Source: Mariniphaga sp041686935 (lineage in GTDB: Bacteria; Bacteroidota; Bacteroidia; Bacteroidales; Prolixibacteraceae). Taken from it: 64,000 bases of DNA. The translations under genes were made by a program, and so were the position numbers. Under the pieces are notes generated by a model. That model made no database searches. It had not been told where the DNA came from and saw only the letters and a list, made by a program, of their open reading frames with translations. The stretch lies in assembly GCA_041686935.1 (NCBI GenBank), contig JAWLCW010000009.1, positions 124,001 through 188,000 of the forward strand. The letters run 5' to 3'. Below, piece after piece: positions 8,103-16,112 of this stretch (its first letter is position 1; each line of letters starts with the position of its first letter).

Positions 8103-11012
8103 TTATGAATTTACACTTTTCAACTTTTCAATATCATCTCTTAACTCTTTAATCCTGAATTCCCTTTCGATGGTTGCTTCCTGGAACCGCTCCAGTTCGG
8201 CAATGCGCTGCCGGAGTTCCTGTGTTTTTTCCTCCACTTCCACTTCCAGGTTTTCTTTAAGTATGCGCAATTCTCTTTCTGCTTTTATACGTGCAGTAAT
8301 ATCATGAATCATGGATAACATCAAATCTTTGCCAGAATGCCTGATGATTTCTGCCGACCAAAGTGCAAGAATAGTCTCTCCGCTTTTTGTGTTGAATTCG
8401 ATATATTCATTTTTAAAGAAACCATTTTTATGGATAAGTTGAATAACCCGATCGCGTTCTGAAGGGTTGTGCCATATACCCACTTCTTTTGAGGTTTTTC
8501 CAATTTGTTCTTCTCTGGAATACCCAAGCATTTTAATCCATCGGTCATTTACATCGATGAAAAGCCCTGTTTCAATTTCTGAAATGACCAGTGGCGCCGG
8601 GCTTGCCTGAAAGGCAATGGAAAAGCGTTCTTCACTTTCACGAAGAACCGCCTCATCTTGTTTGCTTTTGGTAATGTCTCTTGCAACGGCAAACATCACT
8701 TTTTCTTCGGGGTAGGGAAATGCGTTCCACGATAACCACCGGTATGTTCCGTCTTTGCACCGGTATCGGTTTTCAAACCGGTAGGCTGTTCTGCCGTCAA
8801 CAATTTCTGCTTTTATATTGTTTGTGGCTTCTAAGTCATCCGGGTGCACAAAATCATTCCAGGGTTCGGAAAGCAGTTCTTCAGTGCTCCACCCGAGTGT
8901 CCGTTCCCAGGATGGATTCAACGTTTTAAAATAACCGTCGAATCCGGAAACCGACATCATGTCAACCGAATGTTCAAAAATACGGCCGCTGTTTTTTAGT
9001 TTTTTCTCCGCCTGTTTCCGTTCCGTTATGTCGCGAATAATCATGCTGGTTCGGAGTTCTCCTTTGCTGTTTTTAAACACCGAAGTTGTGATATCAGCCG
9101 GAAATAAAGTGCCGTCTTTTCTGAAAAGGGTAAGTTCACCGGCAGCATAACCTTTAAGTTTGCGTTCCTCCAAAATTTTGGGCAGATCGGGATCGTTCGG
9201 ATTTACAATACCTTTTCTGCCGGCTCTGTGAATTTCCTCTTCCGTCATCTGAAACATATGGCAGGCCGCCTTGTTGGCATTTAATATGGAACCATCAGGG
9301 CTTGTAATCAGAATGGCATCGAGGCTGTTTTCCATCACCAGCCGAAACCGTTCTTCGCTTTCTTTCAGCTCCTTTTCGTATTTTTTACGCTTTTCAATTT
9401 CTTCAGTCAGGTCTTCAATCAGGTTCAGCGAAGCTTTCCTTGCTTTTTGAAGTTCTTCAATAGTTTCTTTTAGCTCCTGCTCGGCCTTTACCCTGTCAGT
9501 TATCACTTCGGTATAAACAATAATTCCGCCTATTTCTCCGGCTGAGTTGCACCACGGCCGGCATTCCCAGCGTGTCCATTCCACGGTTCCATCATCGCGG
9601 GGATAAGAATCAAGGTCGGCACCCAATACCTCGCCCTTTAACACCCGCTGGTGCACATCACGCCATTTTTGCGGCAAATCAGGAAAAACATCGTAATGAT
9701 GTCTGCCAATTACATCTTCTTCTTTTACTTTGTATTGTTCAAGGTAACTCTGACTTACATAAATATATCTCAAATTTTTATCGTGAACAGCTACACCACT
9801 GTTGGTGTTTTCGATAATGTAACTCATTAATTTATGGGAATGGCTCAGCTTTTCTTCTGTTTTTTTGCGATCCGTAATATCGCGAACAAAAACCAGAGCA
9901 CCGTTTTTTCCTTCATAAAATATTGGTACTCCAGCCGTTTCACCCCAAATCTCACTTCCGTCCATTCGAATAAATTTTTGCTGAAAGAGTTGGTTTACCT
10001 GAATTTTTTTTTCATTTAAATCGTGAATCCGCTGCCTGATTTTTTCATGATTATCCGGATGGAAACGCTCCATCACCGGTTTGCCCAGAAGTTCATTTGC
10101 TGATATAATTCCGAATAAACGGCAGGCGGCAGGGTTCAGATAGGCAAATTTCATATCTGTCTGAATAAAAATCGGATCGGGGGCGCCTTCAACTATTACG
10201 CGGAATCTTTTTTCATTTTCTTTTAGTTGTTGCTGAACATTGTACTCTTCGGTAACATCCCTGAAAACCAGCACAACGCCAATTACGTTACCATCATCAT
10301 TTTTAATGGGTGCTGCCGAATCGGAAATCTGAAACTCTTTTTCATTTTTCGAAATAAGTTTGGTGTGGTTGGCCAGCCCAACCAACCCGCCGGTTTTCAG
10401 CACTTTGGCTACCGGGTTTTCCACTTCCTCACCCGAAAAAGTATTAACAATGCGGAAGACTTCTTTAAGTGGTTTTCCTTTAATATCCGACAGTTGCCAG
10501 CCGGTAAGCGATTCGGCAACGGAGTTCATCCGGGTAATGCAGCCTTCGGTGTCGGTAGCAATAACGGCATCTCCAATTGAATCGAGGGTAACACGAAAGT
10601 GTTCTTCACTTTTAACCAGCTTGTCGATGGTTTTTTTGTGCCGCATAAAAGAATCGACCCGTGCAACCAGTTCCCGGTTTTGAATGGGTTTCAACAGGTA
10701 ATCGTCGGCGCCGGTTTCCAATCCTAACGAACGGTCATCTGACGAAATGAGTTTTGACGAAATCAGCACCACGAAACAGTGTTGGGTTTCCGGCTGCTTT
10801 TTTAAGGTTTTCAGTACATCAATGCCAGAAATATCAGGAAGAATAACATCGAGAAGGACGAGTTGCGGCCGGTGTTTTTTGGCCATTTCAATAGCATCTG
10901 TGCCATTTTGGGCAGTAAATACCTGGTATCCTGCATTTAATAGCAGCTTTTTATAAATAAGCAACAGATGTTCTTCGTCGTCAACAATCAGTATTTTAAA
11001 ATTATTTCTCAT
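8103..11012 (-). CDS. Response regulator with six PAS domains and no output domain
   Basis: 969 residues, soluble. An N-terminal receiver (about 5-125; acidic pair D11/D12, phosphoacceptor D55, K108) is followed by six PAS/PAC units starting near the repeats EEHFRVTLDSIGDAVI, EKRFRVIVEGAPDPIF, SHKLMSYIIENTNSGV, EERFRLVMENSLDAIL, GRIFEHSVDMMSVS and EERFSIAFQASPAPLV. Most end in a DxTxxK/R-type PAC motif. A coiled-coil tail closes the protein with ERFQEATIERE, shared with the eight-helix PAS protein encoded downstream. There is no HisKA, ATPase, GGDEF/EAL or HTH domain, so it acts as a phosphorylatable multi-sensor scaffold. Its ATG lies inside the last codons of the upstream histidine kinase gene (11-base overlap), which makes that kinase the obvious phosphodonor. 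Confidence 0.9.
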   Translation of the reverse strand: MRNNFKILIVDDEEHLLLIYKKLLLNAGYQVFTAQNGTDAIEMAKKHRPQLVLLDVILPDISGIDVLKTLKKQPETQHCFVVLISSKLISSDDRSLGLETGADDYLLKPIQNRELVARVDSFMRHKKTIDKLVKSEEHFRVTLDSIGDAVIATDTEGCITRMNSVAESLTGWQLSDIKGKPLKEVFRIVNTFSGEEVENPVAKVLKTGGLVGLANHTKLISKNEKEFQISDSAAPIKNDDGNVIGVVLVFRDVTEEYNVQQQLKENEKRFRVIVEGAPDPIFIQTDMKFAYLNPAACRLFGIISANELLGKPVMERFHPDNHEKIRQRIHDLNEKKIQVNQLFQQKFIRMDGSEIWGETAGVPIFYEGKNGALVFVRDITDRKKTEEKLSHSHKLMSYIIENTNSGVAVHDKNLRYIYVSQSYLEQYKVKEEDVIGRHHYDVFPDLPQKWRDVHQRVLKGEVLGADLDSYPRDDGTVEWTRWECRPWCNSAGEIGGIIVYTEVITDRVKAEQELKETIEELQKARKASLNLIEDLTEEIEKRKKYEKELKESEERFRLVMENSLDAILITSPDGSILNANKAACHMFQMTEEEIHRAGRKGIVNPNDPDLPKILEERKLKGYAAGELTLFRKDGTLFPADITTSVFKNSKGELRTSMIIRDITERKQAEKKLKNSGRIFEHSVDMMSVSGFDGYFKTLNPSWERTLGWSTEELLSEPWNDFVHPDDLEATNNIKAEIVDGRTAYRFENRYRCKDGTYRWLSWNAFPYPEEKVMFAVARDITKSKQDEAVLRESEERFSIAFQASPAPLVISEIETGLFIDVNDRWIKMLGYSREEQIGKTSKEVGIWHNPSERDRVIQLIHKNGFFKNEYIEFNTKSGETILALWSAEIIRHSGKDLMLSMIHDITARIKAERELRILKENLEVEVEEKTQELRQRIAELERFQEATIEREFRIKELRDDIEKLKSVNS

Positions 11013-12213
11013 TATTCATTTTTAAAGGCAATTCAAAATAAAACCGCGAACCTTTGCCCTCTGTACTTTCTACATTTATTTTTCCGCTATGCCCTTCCAC
11101 TATCTTTTTTACAATGGTTAACCCCAGTCCGGTACTTTTTTCGCCGGCTGTGCCTTTGCTGGAAGCAACGCTGAAAGGCTGAAAAATAGCTTCAAGCTGA
11201 TTGGCCTTAATACCAACGCCGTTGTCCACCACTTCAGTTATAACAGAATTCTCATTTTTAACAATGTTCATTTCGACCTCACTCCCCTGATATGAAAATT
11301 TTAAGGCATTGGTTAACAAATTATTGAACACCTGTTCTATTTTTTGCTTATCGATCAGGAGCATTACCGGTTTTTTGTTAAAGCTGAGCTTTATGGTAAT
11401 ACCTTTTTTTGAAGCGAGGGTGTTGTTAAGCTGGACATTTTTTTCAGCCAGTTCAATTAAATCGGTTTGTTCGAGGTTAAGGTTCAGTTTTCCCGATTCA
11501 ATTTTCGAGATATCCAGTAAATCTTCAATCATTTTCAGTAAAAACTCAGCAGTATTATTGATAATGTTTAGAAATTTACGGTGTTCGTCCGAAAGAATAT
11601 CTTGTGTTTCTTCTTCCAGAAAATCGGCAAACGACATGATAATGCCCAACGGATTTCGAATATCGTGGGCTGCCATTCCCAAAAACTGGTTTTTGAGTTC
11701 GTTAAGTCGCGCCAGTTCGGCATTTTTTTTCGATAATTCGCGTTGCAGGTTAATCAGTTCATTATTCAAATGGCTTAGTTCATCCAGCAGGCGGTTATCG
11801 TTTCCTGACTGGTTTTCCTGCAAACTATAGTTATTTTTCACCAGCGAACGAATATAGTTTGCCTGTTCGTTATTAATTTGCTGTAATTGATTAATAAAAT
11901 TCAATGATGTGGAGGGAGTTACTGCCCCGATCACCCAAACTTTTTGATCGACAAAAAATCCGGTAAAATAAAGGGGAAAAACATCATTCCTTCCTTTTGC
12001 GGTTAAAGAATAATCAAAAACAACGCTGTTTTTCTTTACGGAAAGAATAAAATCAAGTGCCTTTGCAACTAATTCTTTACTGAAAAAAGAGGAAAAAGTT
12101 TTGCCTGAAGTATTTTTATCTGAAATCTCAAAATCATCACGGATAACTTTTTCAATAACACCGTTTTCGTCGCATAAAAGTACAAGGCCGAGTAGTATTT
12201 TGCTATTCTTCAT
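11002..12213 (-). CDS. Soluble histidine kinase next to the cobalamin sensor
   Basis: 403 residues from ATG 12213, five bases after the stop of the cobalamin-binding gene; the open frame continues upstream, but that part overlaps the neighbouring gene and is unlikely to be translated. The N-terminal 110 residues form a small PAS-like domain (LLCDENGVIEKVIRDDF). A coiled coil (about 110-172), HisKA with H183 in GMAAHDIRNPLG, and HATPase_c (NNLLTNALKFSYQG, DNGVGIKANQLE, STGLGLTIVKKIV) follow. No membrane helix. It very probably relays the state of the B12 protein to the receiver of the REC/six-PAS protein, whose gene overlaps its 3' end by 11 bases. The partner assignment is inferred from gene order. 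Confidence 0.9.
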   Translation of the reverse strand: MKNSKILLGLVLLCDENGVIEKVIRDDFEISDKNTSGKTFSSFFSKELVAKALDFILSVKKNSVVFDYSLTAKGRNDVFPLYFTGFFVDQKVWVIGAVTPSTSLNFINQLQQINNEQANYIRSLVKNNYSLQENQSGNDNRLLDELSHLNNELINLQRELSKKNAELARLNELKNQFLGMAAHDIRNPLGIIMSFADFLEEETQDILSDEHRKFLNIINNTAEFLLKMIEDLLDISKIESGKLNLNLEQTDLIELAEKNVQLNNTLASKKGITIKLSFNKKPVMLLIDKQKIEQVFNNLLTNALKFSYQGSEVEMNIVKNENSVITEVVDNGVGIKANQLEAIFQPFSVASSKGTAGEKSTGLGLTIVKKIVEGHSGKINVESTEGKGSRFYFELPLKMNNEK

Positions 12214-12218
12214 ATTAT

Positions 12219-13277
12219 TTATCTTACTAATTGTGTAGCAACCTGTACCGCTTTTTCTGCATTGGGTGCATATCCGTCGGCCCCAAAATCGCCCCACTTG
12301 TCTTTATCGTAATTTAATGCATTTCCACCTATCAGGATTTTTACATCTTTCCCGGTTGAGCTGTTTCTTAACTGCTGGATGGTTTCCCGAAGAAGCGAAC
12401 GGTGGTATGGCATGGCAGCCGAAAGTCCGACCACATTTGCCTCGTTTTCTTCCACGGCCTTCAAAATACTTGATGCAGGTGAATTGGCGCCGAGGTAGTA
12501 CGTGTCCCATCCTTCCATCTCGAAAAAATCAGTCACCATACGAATGCCTATTTCGTGCAATTCGCCACCCACACAGGCAGCAACAAGGGTTTGGTGCACC
12601 CTTTTAGTAGAGAAAATGTGAGGATAAAGTTGCGCCATAATGGATTGTGTGGCAGCAGAACAAAAATGCTCGGTGGCCACGCTAATCTGGTTACTAAGCC
12701 ACAACCGCCCGATTTCATACTGCGAGTTCTGAAAAACATCGAGATAAATTCTTTTTACAGGTACGTTGTTATTTACAGCGTCCATTACTATTTTTGACGC
12801 AGTGCGACGGTCTCCTTTAAGCAGGGCATCTATATATTGGCGGGCAATTTTACCGGTTTCGCTGTCCGGATCAATAAAACTTGGAATTTCATCCAAATCA
12901 TTCTGCATTGTTGCCAACCCCGCTTCAATAGACGGTTTAAAAAGTGGATGGAATTTTACAGGCAGCATTTCCTGCAACACCGTCCGGGTGCATTCAAGGG
13001 TAACAATCATTACCTCGTCAGGAAAATTCAATCCCCTGAAAAGCCGCTTTACCCAGGCAACATATTCGCTGAATACTTCAGGAGTACCGGCAATTACAGC
13101 TTCGGTGAGAAAAGGAAGATGGTAGCCCGCATCGCGAACACTGAGCCTTCTGCCGGTCGAGCCATAAGGTTTCCAGAATTCAGGCTGCCTGGAATACTGC
13201 AGCTCCACAATTTTTTCGGCAATGGCGCCCTGCCTTTGAATTACCTCATCCTCAAACTGCTTTGCTAAGTTTTCCAT
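12219..13277 (-). CDS. Stand-alone cobalamin-binding sensor with CarH/LitR photoreceptor signature
   Basis: 352 residues, soluble. Residues 1-140 are a helical domain I do not recognise. Residues about 145-225 match the helical B12-binding cap (B12-binding_2) and carry the sequence W193-x9-E203-H204, the Wx9EH signature of adenosylcobalamin photoreceptors of the CarH/LitR family. Residues about 228-350 form the Rossmann-like B12-binding domain with E239-x-H241-xx-G244 (H241 the expected lower axial ligand), LSAAMP and IGGNAL. In CarH these residues bind adenosylcobalamin against the cap and light breaks the Co-C bond. The MerR DNA-binding domain of CarH is absent; a histidine kinase gene follows after five bases. 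A light- or B12-responsive input to the phosphorelay is the best inference; a corrinoid methyltransferase carrier is the alternative. Confidence 0.88.
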   Translation of the reverse strand: MENLAKQFEDEVIQRQGAIAEKIVELQYSRQPEFWKPYGSTGRRLSVRDAGYHLPFLTEAVIAGTPEVFSEYVAWVKRLFRGLNFPDEVMIVTLECTRTVLQEMLPVKFHPLFKPSIEAGLATMQNDLDEIPSFIDPDSETGKIARQYIDALLKGDRRTASKIVMDAVNNNVPVKRIYLDVFQNSQYEIGRLWLSNQISVATEHFCSAATQSIMAQLYPHIFSTKRVHQTLVAACVGGELHEIGIRMVTDFFEMEGWDTYYLGANSPASSILKAVEENEANVVGLSAAMPYHRSLLRETIQQLRNSSTGKDVKILIGGNALNYDKDKWGDFGADGYAPNAEKAVQVATQLVR

Positions 13278-13329
13278 GCGTATGATTTTTAAATTTGCAT
13301 AAAGCTAATTGTTTTTTAGCTCATTTCTG

Positions 13330-14631
13330 TTATTTTTCTGATAATAAATGTTTTATCCTTTCGCTAAACAGTGCAGAAATATTTCCTGCCCAAAACCTGC
13401 CGGATTGTGTTAATTGGTAAAATTCGTTTTTTTCTGTTACCAAATCCTGGTTAATCAGCGAGTTGAGTACCTCGTCGAACTTTCCGGAAATGGGTTCATA
13501 ATCTGTTTTATTTAAGCGCAGGCCTTCGCTTAAACCATAGATTTTCCTGAGGCCTAAAAAACGCTCATCAATATTCATCGTAATCATTTGAGATTCTGGC
13601 AAGTCTGTACCGTTTTTTATAAACTCTTCGGCAGTGCTGTTTTGAAGGTACATGTAATTTTGAATCCGGCCACCGGAACCTGCGCCAAAAGCCAGCAAAT
13701 CGGCATTTTGCCCGTGAGAAGAAACATATATTGCATTTCCGTTGACAGAATGGCCGTACTGAACGGGTGTAAATCTTTGCCAGCCTTCCAAACGTGGAAT
13801 AAAGTTATCGGCTTCAATAAAATACTTGTATTCAAGTTCCGGGTTTGCGTGTGTTTTTGTATTGCTGCTTCCGGGTTTGGCAATTAAGGGGTAAACACTG
13901 CATCCGGTTATTGGCGCTTCTGCCAAAAGTTGCAAATCGTTCCGCCAGGTTTCCATGGTTTGGCCTTCGAGCATGTAAATTAAATCGATGGTAATATTGC
14001 TGAATCCGCTTTGTTTTATGGTATTCAGCGCCTCCAGTATTTTTTCGGTATTTGCCGCCCGGCCCAGTTTTTTTCTGATTTCGGTGTTGAAACTCTGAAC
14101 GCCCAGACTTATTCGGTTTACACCGGCTTCTTTCATTTCGGAGCAATACTCAGGGGTAATTTCCGAAATGGTTGATTCTACTGTTATTTCGCAATCGGGT
14201 GTGAGCGGGTAATGTTTTTTAATGGAACGAACAATTGCTGTGAGTTGCTCAGCAGGCAGAAATGTTGGTGTGCCGCCGCCAAAAAAAACAGCTTTTAAAG
14301 GCGCTGATTTTGCCCAAACCGTGGAAGAAACACTTTGAATTTGTTTTAACAACGTTTCGCAATATGCTTTCACTGTTTCTCCGTTTTCCGGTATTTGTTT
14401 GCTGTAAATGCAAAACGGACAGATGTGCTTGCAAAAAGGTATGTGCAAGTAAATTACGCGGTCAGAAGATGCTGCTTCCTGCTGAAACAATGTTGCCCAC
14501 AGGTTTGATGTTTTATCTCCCTGCACGGGACGGAACGGGAGAATTCGCCGTGCCATTGCAGCACTTCTAATCCGTTCATGAAATGGAGGGTTTCCGGGCT
14601 TGTTTTTGTCCTGGTTAATGGCTGATTCCAT
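13330..14631 (-). CDS. Radical SAM protein of the HemN/HemW/HutW group
   Basis: 433 residues. The radical SAM cluster motif is C67-xxx-C71-xx-C74 within HIPFCKHICPFCIYSKQ, followed by FFGGGTPTFL and the TVESTISEIT and ISLGVQSFN strands typical of the coproporphyrinogen oxidase-like family. A winged-helix C-terminal part (about 370-430) matches HemN_C. The N-terminal RILPFRP...W..L segment before the cluster is reminiscent of ChuW/HutW heme-degrading radical SAM enzymes, while HemW (heme chaperone) is the main alternative. It stands first in the run, 52 bases upstream of the cobalamin sensor. The context suggests tetrapyrrole chemistry linked to B12 sensing, which is inference. Family assignment is firm, exact reaction is not. 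Confidence 0.82.
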   Translation of the reverse strand: MESAINQDKNKPGNPPFHERIRSAAMARRILPFRPVQGDKTSNLWATLFQQEAASSDRVIYLHIPFCKHICPFCIYSKQIPENGETVKAYCETLLKQIQSVSSTVWAKSAPLKAVFFGGGTPTFLPAEQLTAIVRSIKKHYPLTPDCEITVESTISEITPEYCSEMKEAGVNRISLGVQSFNTEIRKKLGRAANTEKILEALNTIKQSGFSNITIDLIYMLEGQTMETWRNDLQLLAEAPITGCSVYPLIAKPGSSNTKTHANPELEYKYFIEADNFIPRLEGWQRFTPVQYGHSVNGNAIYVSSHGQNADLLAFGAGSGGRIQNYMYLQNSTAEEFIKNGTDLPESQMITMNIDERFLGLRKIYGLSEGLRLNKTDYEPISGKFDEVLNSLINQDLVTEKNEFYQLTQSGRFWAGNISALFSERIKHLLSEK

Positions 14632-15040
14632 AAAAAATAATTTTATAAACCCGTTAAGGCTTAAGGTACAAAAAGCGTAAAATCCTGGCTAAAAATAGGA
14701 AAGAAAAGGAGAAAAGCAAAAAATAGGGTTTTCAGTAATGGCAGTGGCTTTGTTCGGAGCGAGTCCCCTTTAATTGTAATTTATGCCATAAAAATAAATT
14801 GACGCCAATTAAAGCCACGTAGTGATTCCATCGGAAGGGGAACTCAAGGGGGATTGAGAACTAATTTTAAAATCCTGAATCCCCCTGAAATCCCCCTTTG
14901 GTATAAAAAATTCGTTTTTCAAGTGAAATATCTCAACCAAAGCCCCGTGAGGGATTCCTTCGGAAGGGGACTCTCTCCGATGACCATCGAACTGCATATA
15001 ACTGAACTGCAAATAAATACGTTTTTTGTTAGATAATAGC
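14632..15040. other. Intergenic region with remnant repeats, no gene seen
   Basis: This 409-base gap lies between the radical SAM gene and the truncated restriction-modification gene. It has no convincing gene. It holds two copies of a sequence like GATTCCNTCGGAAGGGGA (near 14824 and 14949) and short G/C-run inverted segments (AAGGGGGATT near 14847, AATCCCCCT near 14878). I found no cobalamin riboswitch pattern upstream of the B12-related operon. Confidence 0.5.
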
Positions 15041-15718
15041 TCAACTATTTTCCACGCCCACATCATCCACCACCTGCATTAGCCGGTGGGTTTCGGTAAG
15101 AGCGACGATTATTTTCTGGTAGTGCAGAATGTCTTCGAAACTGAGGGTACGGCTGTGGCGGTCTTTGAGCCATTTTTGTGCGGGCTGGTAACCGCCAATA
15201 AAAAATTCCCAGGCAATTTGCGGTACACCGTCAAAAAACTGGGTGTCGTTTATCCAAACGCGGCCAGTGATATTTTCGGCGTCGGTTGCTTCCCAGCCAA
15301 TACTTTTTGTGGTCATTTTGCGGGAAACAGTGTTGTCGCCGTCGATGGGATAACTGGTGATGAATTCATTTACTTTGGGCGATTCCAGCAGATGGATTTC
15401 GCGCAGTTGGCTGCCCAGTTCCACCAGTTGCCAGAACTTTTCAGAATTGGCAGGGTAGTGCACACGCGGAAAATCAATTTTCAGAAACTCTTTTTGCCTG
15501 GCACGGTAAGCGGGTGAGTGTAAAATCGCATACAAATAATTCAGGATATCGTTGGTCGAAAAGGAAATCTTGTAGTCGTTACGTACTTCAGTATTGTTGA
15601 TATAACAAACCTGTCCCACCAGCTTTTTTTCAGGTACATAGGCTAAACCAATTTTTTTAGCCATCCGGTTAACAAATTCCAAATTAAGGGTGAAATCAAT
15701 ATTTTCAATGATTTTCAA
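15041..15718 (-). pseudogene. C-terminal remnant of a type ISP restriction-modification enzyme
   Basis: 225 residues, intact frame. The protein corresponds to the C-terminal specificity domain of type ISP-like restriction-methyltransferase proteins: YLYAILHSPAYRARQKEFLK followed by IDFPRVHYP, FWQLVELGSQLREIHLLESP and a closing YQKIIVALTETHRLM segment. Those proteins are normally about 1000 residues or more, with nuclease, helicase and N6-adenine methyltransferase parts before this domain. All of these are missing, and the first methionine falls inside a segment (IENIDFTLNLEFV) that looks internal. It is therefore most likely a 5'-truncated relic that cannot cut or methylate alone. It is flanked by repeat-rich spacers on both sides, consistent with loss of a mobile defence island. 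Confidence 0.75.
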
Positions 15719-15794
15719 AACGCATTTTCGGTTTTAAACGAATGGGCAATTTAGCAAAATATTTGGTTGGGTTGAAAGTCAGAATTTCAGAAAC

Positions 15795-16022
15795 GGGTGT
15801 ACGACAAATTCCATATTTTGCAGTAGAATTCAACGCATATATTCTCTTTACACCGGCGCTTTAGCCCGGTGGTTATCTTTTTCAACAAATTTCTCGGCTT
15901 TAGCCTTTAACTCCTTTAACGGCTGAAGCCTTTTGGATTCGGGCTTTTTCGGTTCACCGGGCTAAAGCGCCGGTGTAAAAATTGTTTGTTCGATGGTTTA
16001 TCGTGGAATTTGTCGTACACCC
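15795..16022. repeat. Triple nested inverted-repeat element, 228 bp
   Basis: Three inverted repeats are nested. The outer pair is a perfect 19-mer, GGGTGTACGACAAATTCCA at 15795-15813 and its complement at 16004-16022. The middle pair is a perfect 25-mer (15847-15871 with 15955-15979; core CACCGGCGCTTTAGCCCGGT). The inner pair matches at 13 of 15 positions (15896-15910 with 15916-15930, GGCTTTAGCC type). The element lies in the divergent spacer between the restriction relic and the GH2 gene and has no coding capacity. It resembles a MITE-like or REP-like element. Confidence 0.75.
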
Positions 16023-16112
16023 TCGGAAACTGTTTTAATGTTTTTCTGAAATTCTTTTTTCAGTTCATTTTGAATGTTATTTTTACTTTCAAATCAGAAA
16101 AAATTGGTTCAA

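Noticed and set aside
11309..11830. Antisense gene opposite the soluble kinase
   Set aside because: A Ser/Phe-rich frame opposite a well-conserved kinase gene is a codon-composition shadow.
12214..12297. Long overlap of the kinase gene with the B12 sensor gene
   Set aside because: The 28 codons upstream of ATG 12213 encode an unnatural Cys/Arg-rich stretch; starting at 12213 leaves a normal 5-base spacer.
14632..15040. Cobalamin riboswitch upstream of the B12-related genes
   Set aside because: I looked for the B12-box pattern GCCACTG and the surrounding stems on the minus strand and did not see a convincing match; the sequence is dominated by repeat remnants.
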